A stretch of 64,000 nt of DNA, from positions 558,001-622,000 of the forward strand of contig NZ_RQFY01000004.1 of assembly GCF_004769555.1 (NCBI RefSeq), in the 5' to 3' direction. The first letter of the stretch is position 1, and each line of letters starts with the position of its first letter. This stretch comes from Leptospira koniambonensis. GTDB taxonomy: Bacteria > Spirochaetota > Leptospiria > Leptospirales > Leptospiraceae. Made by a program: the position numbers and the translations under genes. Positions 16,335-25,749 of this stretch are shown in pieces. The notes below the pieces were generated by a model. The model did not search any database. It saw only the letters and a list, made by a program, of their open reading frames with translations, and was not told the origin of the DNA.

Positions 16335-18440
16335 TCACTCGTCTCGGAATTTGCGAAGAGTATCCGCTAAGGCTGCAAACTCCGGTTTTTTGGCGGTGAC
16401 ATTCTCCAGATATTCCAGGGTAGAATCCAACCAGGCGGAATCGGATTCCAATTCTTTTCGGATAAATACATGCCGAATAGAATTCATGGAGCGAATCTCG
16501 ATATATCTCCGCTTCTGGTCATAGTATATAAGGTCAGCTACTTTGTCTTTTCCGAATTCCGGAGAAGAAGTAGCATTCACTACTTCATCCAACCAGATTA
16601 TCCCGTTATTTTTACGGTCCACGTAATCTATTGATTTTTGGACTTTAGCTGGGATCAAAGTGGATTTTTCTTTAGGACCTACGAGTACTCCCAAAGACTT
16701 CTTCTTTTTTGGAGTTTCCTTTTCTGGCTCCGCAGAAGGTCCGCTACTTTGAGATTTCTTACTTTGTTTGGAAGACTGGAACTCATCAGCCGGCTCTATG
16801 TCTTTTTTAGGAGAAGGAGAAAGATTTACTCCGAACAAACCAAGCAGCCATTCTAAAAGTTTTACCAAGATAGATTTGGAATCTTGGATCGCTTTCAGTC
16901 TTTGTTTTTCAGTTTCTTTTTCCCAATCTGCAATTGCTTTAGAAAGACGGATCTGATCATCTATCACAAGTTCAGAATCCACACCTTCTACTACATCCTT
17001 TAAAAAAGCATAAATTCCCTTTGGTTGTCCATTCTTACGGATCAAAGTATGAATTGAAGTCCTTCTTTCTTTATTGGTTAGAAAAGAAGATATCACATTT
17101 TCTAAAGCGAGTGCAATGATCCCAGGACCAGCACCTGTCACTTTTTCTCTGGTGAGAATATCATTTCTAGTTTTGAATCTTTCCAGCACTTGATCTAAAA
17201 CTTCTGCTTTAGTCAAACCTGCCGCTTGGATAGATGAGTCTTTGATCTTTAAAGCACCTGAATCCACAACTAGCGGCTCTTTTGATTCTCTGATACGGAT
17301 AACTATATCACTAAAAGCTAAATTGATCAGAGATTCCTTTCTCAAGCTGGAAAGAGAAGACATGGAACTTAATAATATATCAAAAGCTTGTAAGAATATA
17401 TCCGAACCTTCCCAAGTTTTACCAGAAGTGAATGCAGGGTGTTTAGATAATTCTCTTAAATAATCTACGCCTTGTTCAGTTCCAGAAGGTTTGATCCATC
17501 CAGCTTGTTCCCCAGGCAGAAGTGAAATTAAGATCTTCCTAGATAACCCTATAAATAATTCAAAAATAATCTCTAACTCAGTTTCTTCGTTTGCGTTTGG
17601 TTTTTTAGTATCTAGAGAAGTTTCACCCACAAGTTCTTCTAAAGAAGGTTGGATAACATGAAACTCTAAATGAAGTCTTAATAAAGGAGGACGACTTCCT
17701 CTTTTTTCTAATGCAAGTAATGCGTCCGGGACTGTTTTGATCTGAGATAAGAAAGCAACAATCTCGTTTGGTTTTTTGCTTAAAAGAGAAATTAAAGAAG
17801 TAAGTATATCTTCTCTAATTTTAAAATTCCTTTGCAGAAAAGATTCTACAGAAAGAGTTTTAACATTTCTCATAGAGTAAGGAAGATTTCTGGAATCTTG
17901 GAAATCCAATAGATTTCCTTTCTCGTCAGTATTCAAATACTGCCTTATTACCCAGTCCCTTAATTCTCCTGCCGACCTTCTGTCCGCTAGATTGATATCT
18001 CTTCGGACAATGAATTGTAAAAACGCCGCTGCTGATTGAGCTAAACAAGCAGATTTGATTTTTTGGATTTGATCCGCTCTCCTGGAAGCAGGACGGATCG
18101 CAACATTCGCCAGTCCCAATTCTTTTGTTTCTTCAGAAACGAATAGATATTGGTAGAGAACGAATCCGTTTTTATCTTCGAAATATTTTAGATCTGCCGG
18201 TTTTAGAAATTGTAACTGTTCAAATTTTGCGAGAGCGAAAGGAGAATAATTAAATAAGAAAAAATTTTCCACTCCCTTCTCAATTAGATCCAAGTCCCTC
18301 ATTGCTTTAGGAGTTGTTTGGAGAAGAAGGTTACGAAGTTCCTCTTCCGGGATTAGATCGACACGATCTACCGGAATGACGCCATCTTCCGACAGCGGAT
18401 TCGAAGCGGGGGGCGTGGAATTACTTTCCATTTCGGGCAT
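16335..18440 (-). CDS. Large uncharacterised protein (701 residues)
   Basis: I do not recognise this protein. It is 701 residues long, mostly helical and charged, with no signal peptide. The N-terminal 450 residues contain many Leu-rich helices and an ALLALEKRGSRPPLLRLHLE stretch. One short hydrophobic patch (SILVKLLEWLLGLFGVNL, about 525-542) may touch the membrane. A low-complexity Lys/Ser/Pro linker (about 545-590) then leads to a compact C-terminal domain (about 600-700, VDRKNNGIIWLDEVVNA, RRYIEIRSMN). An AGGGAAG site precedes the ATG at 18440. It lies between the malic enzyme gene and fumC on the same strand. It may be restricted to leptospires; this was not checked. Confidence 0.75.
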   Translation of the reverse strand: MPEMESNSTPPASNPLSEDGVIPVDRVDLIPEEELRNLLLQTTPKAMRDLDLIEKGVENFFLFNYSPFALAKFEQLQFLKPADLKYFEDKNGFVLYQYLFVSEETKELGLANVAIRPASRRADQIQKIKSACLAQSAAAFLQFIVRRDINLADRRSAGELRDWVIRQYLNTDEKGNLLDFQDSRNLPYSMRNVKTLSVESFLQRNFKIREDILTSLISLLSKKPNEIVAFLSQIKTVPDALLALEKRGSRPPLLRLHLEFHVIQPSLEELVGETSLDTKKPNANEETELEIIFELFIGLSRKILISLLPGEQAGWIKPSGTEQGVDYLRELSKHPAFTSGKTWEGSDIFLQAFDILLSSMSSLSSLRKESLINLAFSDIVIRIRESKEPLVVDSGALKIKDSSIQAAGLTKAEVLDQVLERFKTRNDILTREKVTGAGPGIIALALENVISSFLTNKERRTSIHTLIRKNGQPKGIYAFLKDVVEGVDSELVIDDQIRLSKAIADWEKETEKQRLKAIQDSKSILVKLLEWLLGLFGVNLSPSPKKDIEPADEFQSSKQSKKSQSSGPSAEPEKETPKKKKSLGVLVGPKEKSTLIPAKVQKSIDYVDRKNNGIIWLDEVVNATSSPEFGKDKVADLIYYDQKRRYIEIRSMNSIRHVFIRKELESDSAWLDSTLEYLENVTAKKPEFAALADTLRKFRDE

Positions 18441-18583
18441 AAATCTTCCCTTTTGCTCCGATCTTGATTTGGCTTTTTATTAGAGCCGAGCTAGTATTAT
18501 ATTTTCGGAAACAAATACATGCTTTCTTGAGCAAGTTCTAAGGGTTTAGACGTTAAATTCTAAAGATTCCCGAAAAGAGGTCT

Positions 18584-19846
18584 TTAAGACCTCATCAAAC
18601 CTTCTAAGAAAGAAACGTAATTTTCCCGTCCAGGATAAGGCCTTCTCGCCGTCCCACTTTGGACCGCCGCTTCTGCAACTGCAGGAGCCACATGGTATAA
18701 TACCCTTTGGTCAAAAGGTTTTGGGATCAGATAATCAGGGCCAAAAACGAATTTTTCTCCGCCATAAGCAAGACTAACCGCATCTGGAACTTCCATCCTA
18801 GCAAGTTCTGCTAAGGAACGTGCTGCTGCTAATTTCATTTCCAGAGTAATATGTTTAGCTCTTACGTCCAAAGCTCCCCTGAAAATAAATGGGAAACCTA
18901 ATACGTTATTCACCTGGTTCGGCATATCACTTCTTCCAGTTCCCATGATAATATCAGGGCGAACCTTTTTAGCGATAGCGTAAGGAATTTCAGGATCTGG
19001 ATTTGCAAGAGCAAAGATAACTGGATTTGGAGCCATGGATTTTACCATGTCTTCGGTTACCATATCTGCTACCGAAACTCCCACAAAAATATCCGCATCT
19101 TGCATGACATCTGCAAGAGTACGTGCGTTTGTCTTTTGGACATATTTTTGTTTGGTAGAATTTAGATCGGTTCTTTCAGTGTGGATCACACCTTTTGTAT
19201 CTACTAAGAAGATATGTTCTTTTCTGATACCAATATGTTGGACTAATTCTGCAATTGCGATCCCTGCGGCTCCCGCCCCACAGACCACCATCTTTACATC
19301 GCTAGGACGTTTTTTATTGATCTCGAATGCATTCAGCAACCCTGCAACAGTGATGATCGCTGTCCCGTGTTGGTCATCATGGAAGACCGGGATATTCATC
19401 CCTTTAATGAGTTCTTCTTCTATATAAAAACTTTCAGGGGCCTTGATGTCTTCTAGGTTGATCCCACCGAAAGTAGGCTCAAGCATTTTGACTGCTTTAA
19501 TAAAATCATCCGGATCTTTGGCATCTACTTCTATGTCAAAGACGTCTATCCCAGCAAATTTTTTGAAAAGTACCGCTTTACCTTCCATCACAGGTTTTCC
19601 TGCGGCTGGTCCGATATCTCCCAAACCTAAGATTGCGGTTCCATTTGTGATAATTCCTACCAGATTCCCTTTGTTGGTGTATTCATACACCAGATCCGGA
19701 TTCTCTTTAATTTCCAGACAAGGATAAGCAACTCCCGGTGAGTATGCTAATGATAAGTCGAATGAATCTCTAGTCGGCTTTGTCGGAACAACTTGTATTT
19801 TACCCTTTGGATGAAGGGAATGATATTCGAGGGATTTTTCTCTCAT
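18584..19846 (-). CDS. maeB: Malic enzyme (MaeB-like, short form)
   Basis: This 420-residue NAD(P)-dependent malic enzyme oxidatively decarboxylates malate to pyruvate. The N-terminal catalytic half has [32 protein letters not shown] and [20 protein letters not shown], with the Tyr, Lys and metal-binding Asp residues of the family. The C-terminal half is a Rossmann domain ([14 protein letters not shown]). It ends at about 420 residues, so it lacks the phosphotransacetylase-like tail found in long MaeB. Cofactor preference is not readable with confidence. It lies 59 bp after mnmE on the same strand. Confidence 0.93.
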   Translation of the reverse strand: MREKSLEYHSLHPKGKIQVVPTKPTRDSFDLSLAYSPGVAYPCLEIKENPDLVYEYTNKGNLVGIITNGTAILGLGDIGPAAGKPVMEGKAVLFKKFAGIDVFDIEVDAKDPDDFIKAVKMLEPTFGGINLEDIKAPESFYIEEELIKGMNIPVFHDDQHGTAIITVAGLLNAFEINKKRPSDVKMVVCGAGAAGIAIAELVQHIGIRKEHIFLVDTKGVIHTERTDLNSTKQKYVQKTNARTLADVMQDADIFVGVSVADMVTEDMVKSMAPNPVIFALANPDPEIPYAIAKKVRPDIIMGTGRSDMPNQVNNVLGFPFIFRGALDVRAKHITLEMKLAAARSLAELARMEVPDAVSLAYGGEKFVFGPDYLIPKPFDQRVLYHVAPAVAEAAVQSGTARRPYPGRENYVSFLEGLMRS

Positions 19847-19905
19847 AACGATAAAACCAATTTTTCGACGATCGGGCCTAGGTTCTATTCTATTTCTGAA
19901 AGAGC

Positions 19906-21282
19906 TTATTTCCCAACGCAGAATTTACTAAAAATTCTTCCTAAAATTTCTTCGGTGTCCACTCTTCCATTTACTTCCCCGATTTGTTCCAACGCGGAAT
20001 CAATTTCTTTGATGTAAATCTCAGCTGGAGCGCCTTCTTCCATTAAAGTCAGACAGTTTTCCAGGCTTCGAGTGATAGAAGAAAAATGAAATCTGTTCCT
20101 TTCTTCCAAAAGGACATAATCTTCTGAACTTTCTAAACCTTGTAGTTTAGTGGCGATTTCAGATACCAAAGTATCCAGACCTTGTCTAGATTTGCAGGAA
20201 ACTTCGACCAAGACTGTGCCGGGATAATTTTTCTTTAAGATAGAGTGAGGATCCCAACTTGGATCTCTTATATCTGATTTATTTGCTGCAACTATGGCGC
20301 CTTCTAACTTAGATCTGTTCTCTTCTGCAAACTTGTCCCAATCATTCTTTTGAGAGACATCTATCACAAAAAGCCTTACGTCTGCTTGGGAGAATTCTTT
20401 CTCACTTCTTTCAATTCCCATCTTCTCGATCTTATCGCCGGTTTCTCTAACACCTGCTGTATCAATAAGTCGAATGGGAACTCCAGAAAGTAAAAGGTCC
20501 TCACTAATGTAATCTCGAGTAGTTCCAGGAATTTCAGAAATGATAGAACGATCTCTTCCTAGGATCAGGTTCATCAAACTGGACTTGCCAGTATTTGGTT
20601 CTCCATACAATACGACTCTGCTTCTTTCCAATAGAGTTTCCGTATCGCTGGATCTTTTAAGAAGGTTAGAACAAATATTGGAAATAGAACGAATTCTTTT
20701 TTTTCTTTCTTCAAGGGATTCGAAAGTAAGATCTTCTGTAGAAAAATCGATCTCAGCTTCGCATTCCGCCTTAAGAGAGATCAATTGGCTTCTTAGATTT
20801 GAGGCGAGTCTGGAAATTTCTCCGAATGCATTTTTTTGGGCCAGCTCCAATTCAAATCTGGAACGAGCACCTATAATTCTTCCGATAGCTTCTGCTTCGT
20901 TTAGATCTATTTTACCATTTAAGAATGCTCTTTTAGTGAACTCACCTTGTTTGGCCGGTCTCGCTCCAGAACGAAATAAACATTCTAAAGCTTCTCTGAG
21001 TAAGATCGGATTTCCGTGAGTGTGTATCTCGCATAGGTTTTCTCCAGTAAAAGAATTCGGTCCCGCGAAATAGATAAAAACTACTTGGTCTAATTTTTTT
21101 TCCCCATCTACAAAACGACAGGTATACGCGTTACGAGGTTTGATGGAAGAAAGAGGAAGAGTTCCCTCAAAAAAGGATAAATGCCTATAAGCGATAGGAA
21201 GTGCTTCCGGTCCGGATAACCGAAGAATGCCAATGGCACCGGCGCCGGAAGCTGTGGAGATAGCTGCTATAGTATCAGCCAC
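19906..21282 (-). CDS. mnmE: tRNA modification GTPase MnmE
   Basis: This 458-residue GTPase acts with MnmG to add the aminomethyl group to U34 of certain tRNAs. The N-terminal tetrahydrofolate-binding domain (1-120) is followed by a helical domain with an inserted G domain. The G domain shows [12 protein letters not shown] (P-loop), PGTTRDY (switch I), DTAGVRET (G3) and NKSD (G4). The C-terminus ends in FCVGK, the C(I/V/L)GK motif needed for the modification reaction. It lies 6 bp after jag, at the end of the rpmH-rnpA-yidD-yidC-jag-mnmE block that is conserved in many bacteria. Confidence 0.96.
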   Translation of the reverse strand: MADTIAAISTASGAGAIGILRLSGPEALPIAYRHLSFFEGTLPLSSIKPRNAYTCRFVDGEKKLDQVVFIYFAGPNSFTGENLCEIHTHGNPILLREALECLFRSGARPAKQGEFTKRAFLNGKIDLNEAEAIGRIIGARSRFELELAQKNAFGEISRLASNLRSQLISLKAECEAEIDFSTEDLTFESLEERKKRIRSISNICSNLLKRSSDTETLLERSRVVLYGEPNTGKSSLMNLILGRDRSIISEIPGTTRDYISEDLLLSGVPIRLIDTAGVRETGDKIEKMGIERSEKEFSQADVRLFVIDVSQKNDWDKFAEENRSKLEGAIVAANKSDIRDPSWDPHSILKKNYPGTVLVEVSCKSRQGLDTLVSEIATKLQGLESSEDYVLLEERNRFHFSSITRSLENCLTLMEEGAPAEIYIKEIDSALEQIGEVNGRVDTEEILGRIFSKFCVGK

Positions 21283-21288
21283 GACTGA

Positions 21289-21999
21289 TCAATAGTCGTT
21301 TACTTCCTCGAGCAAGTCCCCGTTAGGACTTTTTTCGACGACGTCTTTGTACTTGTGTCTGTCTTTCATCGGAATGATTCGAACTTTTTTATAAGTTCCA
21401 TTTCCTTCCGATCTGGTGAAAACTTTCTCGTTCTCTTGAAGAGCCATGTGAACAATCCTTCTTTCGAAAGGATTCATTGGCTCAAGTAATTTGGACTTAC
21501 CTGATTTTGCTACAGAAGAAGCTACTGACTTGCTCAATCTGATCAAGGACAGTTCTCTTTTGTCTCTATAAGATTCAGTATCCAATACGATCTTACGACC
21601 GTGGCGGATCTTAGAATCTACCATCAAGTTTACCAAAAATTGAAGAGCGTCTAAAGTTGCTCCTCTCTTTCCGATAATCAGTCCGGACTCGCGGCTGGTA
21701 AGTTCTATATAGATCTTTCCATCCACATCTCCCATTCCGACAACTTCCGCTTCTACTCCCATCTTGCGGAGAAGTGTAAGTACTACTCCGTGAATGATCT
21801 TTTCAGCCGGAATATCGAAGTTCGAAACGAATGCTCGAACAACTGCCGGTTTTTTTTGTGTTAAACCTAAAAATCCAGACTTACCGGATTCGACAGTTTC
21901 GAAACGAATGTCTCCGGGTTCTAATCTTAAGGTTTCTAACGCGATCTCTTCAGCCTCGGCTTTTGTTTTTCCTTCGGCTTCGAAAATATAGTTTTCCAT
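21289..21999 (-). CDS. jag: Jag/KhpB family RNA-binding protein (KH and R3H)
   Basis: This 236-residue protein has the three-part Jag layout: an N-terminal Jag-N domain (about 1-55, [18 protein letters not shown]), a type II KH domain (about 80-160, with [15 protein letters not shown]), and an R3H domain (about 160-225, with [13 protein letters not shown]). Jag (SpoIIIJ-associated, KhpB) binds RNA and affects cell envelope growth in Gram-positive bacteria; its role in spirochaetes is not established. The gene sits between yidC and mnmE, 22 bp after yidC, as in many genomes. Confidence 0.93.
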   Translation of the reverse strand: MENYIFEAEGKTKAEAEEIALETLRLEPGDIRFETVESGKSGFLGLTQKKPAVVRAFVSNFDIPAEKIIHGVVLTLLRKMGVEAEVVGMGDVDGKIYIELTSRESGLIIGKRGATLDALQFLVNLMVDSKIRHGRKIVLDTESYRDKRELSLIRLSKSVASSVAKSGKSKLLEPMNPFERRIVHMALQENEKVFTRSEGNGTYKKVRIIPMKDRHKYKDVVEKSPNGDLLEEVNDY

Positions 22000-22021
22000 A
22001 TCGTATCCTCGATATATGAAT

Positions 22022-23875
22022 TCACACTTTTACAGGGGTTTCGTCTTTCTTACGAATATTGGTTACCCACTGTTGAGCTATGGAAAGGACGTTAGTCACA
22101 GTCCAATACAATGTCAGTCCAGACGGCATACTCCAGAGGAAGAATACCATCATAACTGGCATTAAATACATCATCATTTTTTGGTTCGGGTCAGTTTGCA
22201 CCGATGTCAGTTTCATAGAAAGGAACTGAGTTCCAACCATCAATAATACTAGTAAGTTAATAGAAAGTCCAGCCGCAGCGAGATAAGGGATCGCTGGAGA
22301 AGTCCATATAAAATCAGGCTCGCTCAAATCTGAGATCCAAAGGAATGGAGACTTCCAAAGATCGATTGTATCTGCAAATGCAACATACAATGCGAAGAAG
22401 ATTGGAAGTTGGATCAACATAGGAAGACATCCGCCCAACTGAGAGAGTGGATTCATATTATGCTTTTTGTATAACTCCAACATCTTCTCTTGTTTTTTGG
22501 CCGGATCATTAGCATACTTCTCATTTAACTTTTTAAGTTCAGGAGAAAGTGCACTCATCTTCTTCATTGCCTCTGCCTGTTTTTGGTTGAGAGGATAGAA
22601 GACTAATTTGAATACTAACGCAAATAGTAGAATACCGAAACCATAACTTGGGATGGTATATTTATAAGATTGTTGTAAGAACCAAACAATACCGTTTCGG
22701 ATCGGGGTAAAAATACCTTGGTTGAATGATTTGTTAAGGTCGGCACTTAAACCTATAAAAGTGGACTTAGGATTTTTGAAAGGATCCAATTTTGGATCTC
22801 TAAATAACATCCCGTCCCATTCTCTAATCCCAACATAGTTTGCGAATTCAAGAGTTTCTTCTTTTCCAGGATCTAAAGTTATATTAGAATAAGCTAAAAC
22901 AGTTCCTGTTTCGTTTTTCTTTCTATTATCTAAAAGAATTCCTTCTGCAGGATGATTTAAGGTGTCAGATGCTGCTAAGAAGTAACGGCTACCGGTACCA
23001 ACATAGTCCACACCTTCTCCGCTGCTCCAAACCTCTTTATTGAATTCATTCCCGTTCGGATGTCCGAAGATGAAGTTACGAATTCCTTCCCAGAATCCCC
23101 AAGCGTCTCCACCGTCAGCGAAGTCTTTTTCGCTTCCGTCCATTCTATATACACGGAAGAATTTAGAAAGCTCCTGAGTGTTTGCCTCTCTGTTTAAAGG
23201 AAGAGGTCCTAAACTTCCAAAAGTTCTTAAGTAAGCCGGAGTATTACGATCCCCGAAATAGAGTTTTTCTTTTCCGAGGTTAGTGATCGTAATTTCTGTT
23301 TTAAAATAATTTTCACGAGGGAAGAATCTAAATACTTTTTTAAGAAGAACACCTTTCTCTGTAGCAGTGAATGTAACACTCTGATCTTCTTTGTTTTCTT
23401 CTGCTTTAAAATTCAGATGATTCCATTCTGAAGTGGCCACATCTTCTTTTCTATGGGAGAAGTTGAAGTCGAAACCTTTTCCTCTGGAAAGTTCAATCGC
23501 CTTGATCTTCTCACCTTCTACTTCGATCTCTTGGAAATCGGCTCTGGTAATATTGATCTCGTTTCCTTCAACGTCCTTGTAATTCTTAATATAGAATTTA
23601 TCGATCCTTCCACCTAAGCTGGAAAGAACAACTACGTGAGCTTCAGTCTTGAATGTAAAAGTTTTAATATCTTTAGCATTCGTAACTGTAGTAACAGGTT
23701 TAGGTTCGGCCTTAGTTTCCTGTTTTACGTTTTCCTTATTTTCAACAGGAGTTTGTTCCGTTTTGGGTTGTTGTTTCGGTTTTCCTGCTTCCGGGTTGAA
23801 GTAATAGGTTACTAAGAACCAAACTCCCATGGATAAAATTAACGCGAGAAAAAGTCTGTTTTGTCTATCTTCCAT
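22022..23875 (-). CDS. yidC: Membrane protein insertase YidC
   Basis: This 617-residue inner-membrane protein inserts membrane proteins with or without SecYEG. It has the Gram-negative layout: an N-terminal transmembrane segment (about 7-24), a Lys/Glu/Pro/Gln-rich linker (25-65), a large periplasmic domain (about 70-385), and the 60KD_IMP insertase core (about 400-605). The core carries [20 protein letters not shown] and [17 protein letters not shown], followed by the last transmembrane helices and a basic tail. It begins 2 bp after the yidD stop. Confidence 0.96.
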   Translation of the reverse strand: MEDRQNRLFLALILSMGVWFLVTYYFNPEAGKPKQQPKTEQTPVENKENVKQETKAEPKPVTTVTNAKDIKTFTFKTEAHVVVLSSLGGRIDKFYIKNYKDVEGNEINITRADFQEIEVEGEKIKAIELSRGKGFDFNFSHRKEDVATSEWNHLNFKAEENKEDQSVTFTATEKGVLLKKVFRFFPRENYFKTEITITNLGKEKLYFGDRNTPAYLRTFGSLGPLPLNREANTQELSKFFRVYRMDGSEKDFADGGDAWGFWEGIRNFIFGHPNGNEFNKEVWSSGEGVDYVGTGSRYFLAASDTLNHPAEGILLDNRKKNETGTVLAYSNITLDPGKEETLEFANYVGIREWDGMLFRDPKLDPFKNPKSTFIGLSADLNKSFNQGIFTPIRNGIVWFLQQSYKYTIPSYGFGILLFALVFKLVFYPLNQKQAEAMKKMSALSPELKKLNEKYANDPAKKQEKMLELYKKHNMNPLSQLGGCLPMLIQLPIFFALYVAFADTIDLWKSPFLWISDLSEPDFIWTSPAIPYLAAAGLSINLLVLLMVGTQFLSMKLTSVQTDPNQKMMMYLMPVMMVFFLWSMPSGLTLYWTVTNVLSIAQQWVTNIRKKDETPVKV

Positions 23876-23877
23876 TC

Positions 23878-24105
23878 CTAATTCCTTCTAGGGTTGGGTG
23901 GTAAAGGATCATCGCCAGCGGCGAAGAGTGGATTACATTTTAAAATTCGTTTTGTGCTTAGATAAGTAGCCGACAAGAAATCATATTCTTGAAAGGCCTG
24001 CATTGCATATTCAGAACAGCTAGGATGAAATCTGCAGGAAGGCGGAAGAATAGGTGAGATCCAACGTTTATAAATTCGGATCAGAAAGATGGCGAGTCGG
24101 TTCAT
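23878..24105 (-). CDS. yidD: YidD membrane-insertion efficiency factor
   Basis: This 75-residue protein carries the YidD (DUF37/Haemolytic) signature with three conserved cysteines, in [15 protein letters not shown] and ILKCNPLF. It is a small inner-membrane-associated protein that helps YidC-dependent insertion. Its ATG (24103-24105) overlaps the TGA of rnpA as ATGA, so it is translationally coupled to rnpA. It is followed at 2 bp by yidC. Confidence 0.95.
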   Translation of the reverse strand: MNRLAIFLIRIYKRWISPILPPSCRFHPSCSEYAMQAFQEYDFLSATYLSTKRILKCNPLFAAGDDPLPPNPRRN

Positions 24106-24449
24106 TTTAATCTACGAGCTAATTGACCCAAACAAGTCAGAAGTTCGGTATGATCTTTTTCGAATAGGCTCGGTTTCGCAAGTATCGCGATATCGAAACC
24201 CTTTGGAAAAAAGCCTGCCGTTTCAGCCACGGCGGCTCTTAATCTTCTCCGTATCCGGTTTCTGCGAACGGCCTTTCCGACCGAACGTTCAGGGCAGTAT
24301 AAAAACCTGTTTTGCTCCAGGCCGTTTCCCCGATAAATCACCGTGAGAGGAGGATTGGTTACCCGTTTTCCGGAAGCAAAAAGCTCCCGGATGTCCTTCT
24401 TAGATGTAAGTGTCTCTTCTATATGGGTTTCGTTAGAATTTTTTACCAG
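24102..24449 (-). CDS. rnpA: Ribonuclease P protein component (start codon uncertain)
   Basis: RnpA is the protein subunit that, with RNase P RNA, cleaves the 5' leader of tRNA precursors. The RNR motif region [15 protein letters not shown] is clear. The first conventional start is GTG at 24339-24341, but the frame stays open to a stop at 24468-24470. The translated upstream part ([20 protein letters not shown]) has the normal N-terminal helix and strand of RnpA, so the true start must lie further up. No ATG, GTG or TTG exists in that stretch. CTG at 24447-24449 is used here as a placeholder, giving 115 residues, the usual size. The start therefore falls within or next to the 3' end of rpmH. 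Confidence 0.8.
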   Translation of the reverse strand: MVKNSNETHIEETLTSKKDIRELFASGKRVTNPPLTVIYRGNGLEQNRFLYCPERSVGKAVRRNRIRRRLRAAVAETAGFFPKGFDIAILAKPSLFEKDHTELLTCLGQLARRLK

Positions 24450-24594
24450 TTCTTTCGTCAGAAACGGTTAACTTATAACGGCCTTTAGCTCTTCTGCGGG
24501 AAAGAGTTTTTCTTCCGCCGGGGGTCGCCATTCTGGCGCGGAATCCGTGTGTACGGGCACGTTTAATCCGGCTGGGTTGGTATGTTCTTCTCAT
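24433..24594 (-). CDS. rpmH: 50S ribosomal protein L34
   Basis: This is a 53-residue basic ribosomal protein. It shows the L34 pattern nearly unchanged: [19 protein letters not shown] followed by [17 protein letters not shown]. It ends in an extra DERTGKKF tail beyond the usual 44-47 residues. The ATG is at 24592-24594 and TAA at 24433-24435. It precedes rnpA as in most bacteria, and the open rnpA frame overlaps its 3' end. The leader between the 5S gene and rpmH holds two perfect 7-bp stems (24626-24646 and 24680-24700) of unknown meaning. Confidence 0.96.
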   Translation of the reverse strand: MRRTYQPSRIKRARTHGFRARMATPGGRKTLSRRRAKGRYKLTVSDERTGKKF

Positions 24595-24730
24595 ATGGTT
24601 CCCTGTATCTCTAAGATTGCGTCTTTAAGACCCTTGATCGGTCTTACCGGTTTACATTTTTTCCGGAGAACCGAGGGTCAATCCGTTTCTTGGACGGATT
24701 TTCACTATTAAATATAATGGAATAAATAAT

Positions 24731-24848
<118 letters not shown>

Positions 24849-24908
24849 GAGAATCTATGGACAGTTTGAAAAATTTGCTTGTACTGTCAAGCTCGATTTA
24901 TTTCCGGT

Positions 24909-25742
24909 TCAGAGAGTTTTATTCCAATCTATGAACTGTTCTCCAGGCACTCTCTGGCAATTTGGACAGAAGAAGGAATCGTGACCCAAAACATTCGCCC
25001 TGCGGATCGTTGTCCCGCAGCGAGGACATGGTTCATTCTTCCGATTCCGGACCTTTACATGGTCTCTGACTTTAAAATCCAAAGGTGCCTGTTTCTTACG
25101 AATATAATCTATAGAATCATTTAATACAGATTTGATACTCTGATAGAGTTGGATCTTTTCTTCTTCCGAAAGTTTATTGCATGGAGTTTTGGGATGGATC
25201 TTAGAATCAAAAAGTACCTCGTCCGCATACGCATTTCCAAGAGCGCTCAGTTTGGTCTGATCCATGAGAAAGACACGGGTTTGCTGCCGATTCTTCTCTA
25301 TTCTTTTTAAAAATTCTTCCTGGGTAAAGTTTTCGGAAAGAAGGTCTATTCCTTGGTCAGAAAACTTAGGGATCTGGGGGAAGTATTCAGGTTCTGTAAA
25401 ATACACCTTTCCCATATGAACATCGTCTGCGTAGTTCAGGATCTTGTTTTGAAATTTGAACCGAACCGCCAGATCCTTCTTCTTATATTTTGGATCTAAG
25501 GAAAATCGGCCGGCAAGCATTGGATGAATGACAATATTCCTTGGGCCGAATTTAAAATTCAGAAAAGGTCCTGTTCTCTCCAAACTTTCGAATGTAGAAC
25601 CTATAAAAGAAGTTTCTGATTTTCCGCCGCTAAGATTGCGAACTACTAGGGGATCTAAGATCTCTATCTCTTGGATTATCTCTCCAGGAAGTTCTTTTAG
25701 AAGACGTTCTCGAATAATAACCAGGTCCGGAAGTTCAGGCAT
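24909..25742 (-). CDS. Fpg/Nei family DNA glycosylase, atypical
   Basis: This 277-residue protein starts MPELPD, giving the Pro2 nucleophile and Glu3 of the Fpg/Nei fold. It has LGNAYADEVLFDSKIHP, matching the helix-two-turn-helix, and a C-terminal zinc finger with four cysteines (CPRCG and CPNCQ). It would excise oxidised bases such as 8-oxoguanine or formamidopyrimidines. Several hallmark residues look changed. The lysine of the RRGKYLL-like segment is replaced in ERTGPFLNFKF, the DPRRFG loop reads DDVHMGKVYF, and the zinc-finger arginine of GRxT reads GHDS. It may be a diverged subfamily with another substrate rather than true MutM. Confidence 0.85.
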   Translation of the reverse strand: MPELPDLVIIRERLLKELPGEIIQEIEILDPLVVRNLSGGKSETSFIGSTFESLERTGPFLNFKFGPRNIVIHPMLAGRFSLDPKYKKKDLAVRFKFQNKILNYADDVHMGKVYFTEPEYFPQIPKFSDQGIDLLSENFTQEEFLKRIEKNRQQTRVFLMDQTKLSALGNAYADEVLFDSKIHPKTPCNKLSEEEKIQLYQSIKSVLNDSIDYIRKKQAPLDFKVRDHVKVRNRKNEPCPRCGTTIRRANVLGHDSFFCPNCQRVPGEQFIDWNKTL

Positions 25743-25749
25743 ACTATCC

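Noticed and set aside
24626..24646. Perfect 7-bp stem TAAGACC / GGTCTTA in the rpmH leader
   Set aside because: No T-run follows on the coding strand, so it is not a terminator, and nothing else marks it as a regulator.
24860..24888. GACAGT / ACTGTC inverted repeat upstream of the 5S gene
   Set aside because: The half sites are only 6 bp with a 17-base spacer and overlap a TTGACA by chance base content; no -10 is in place.
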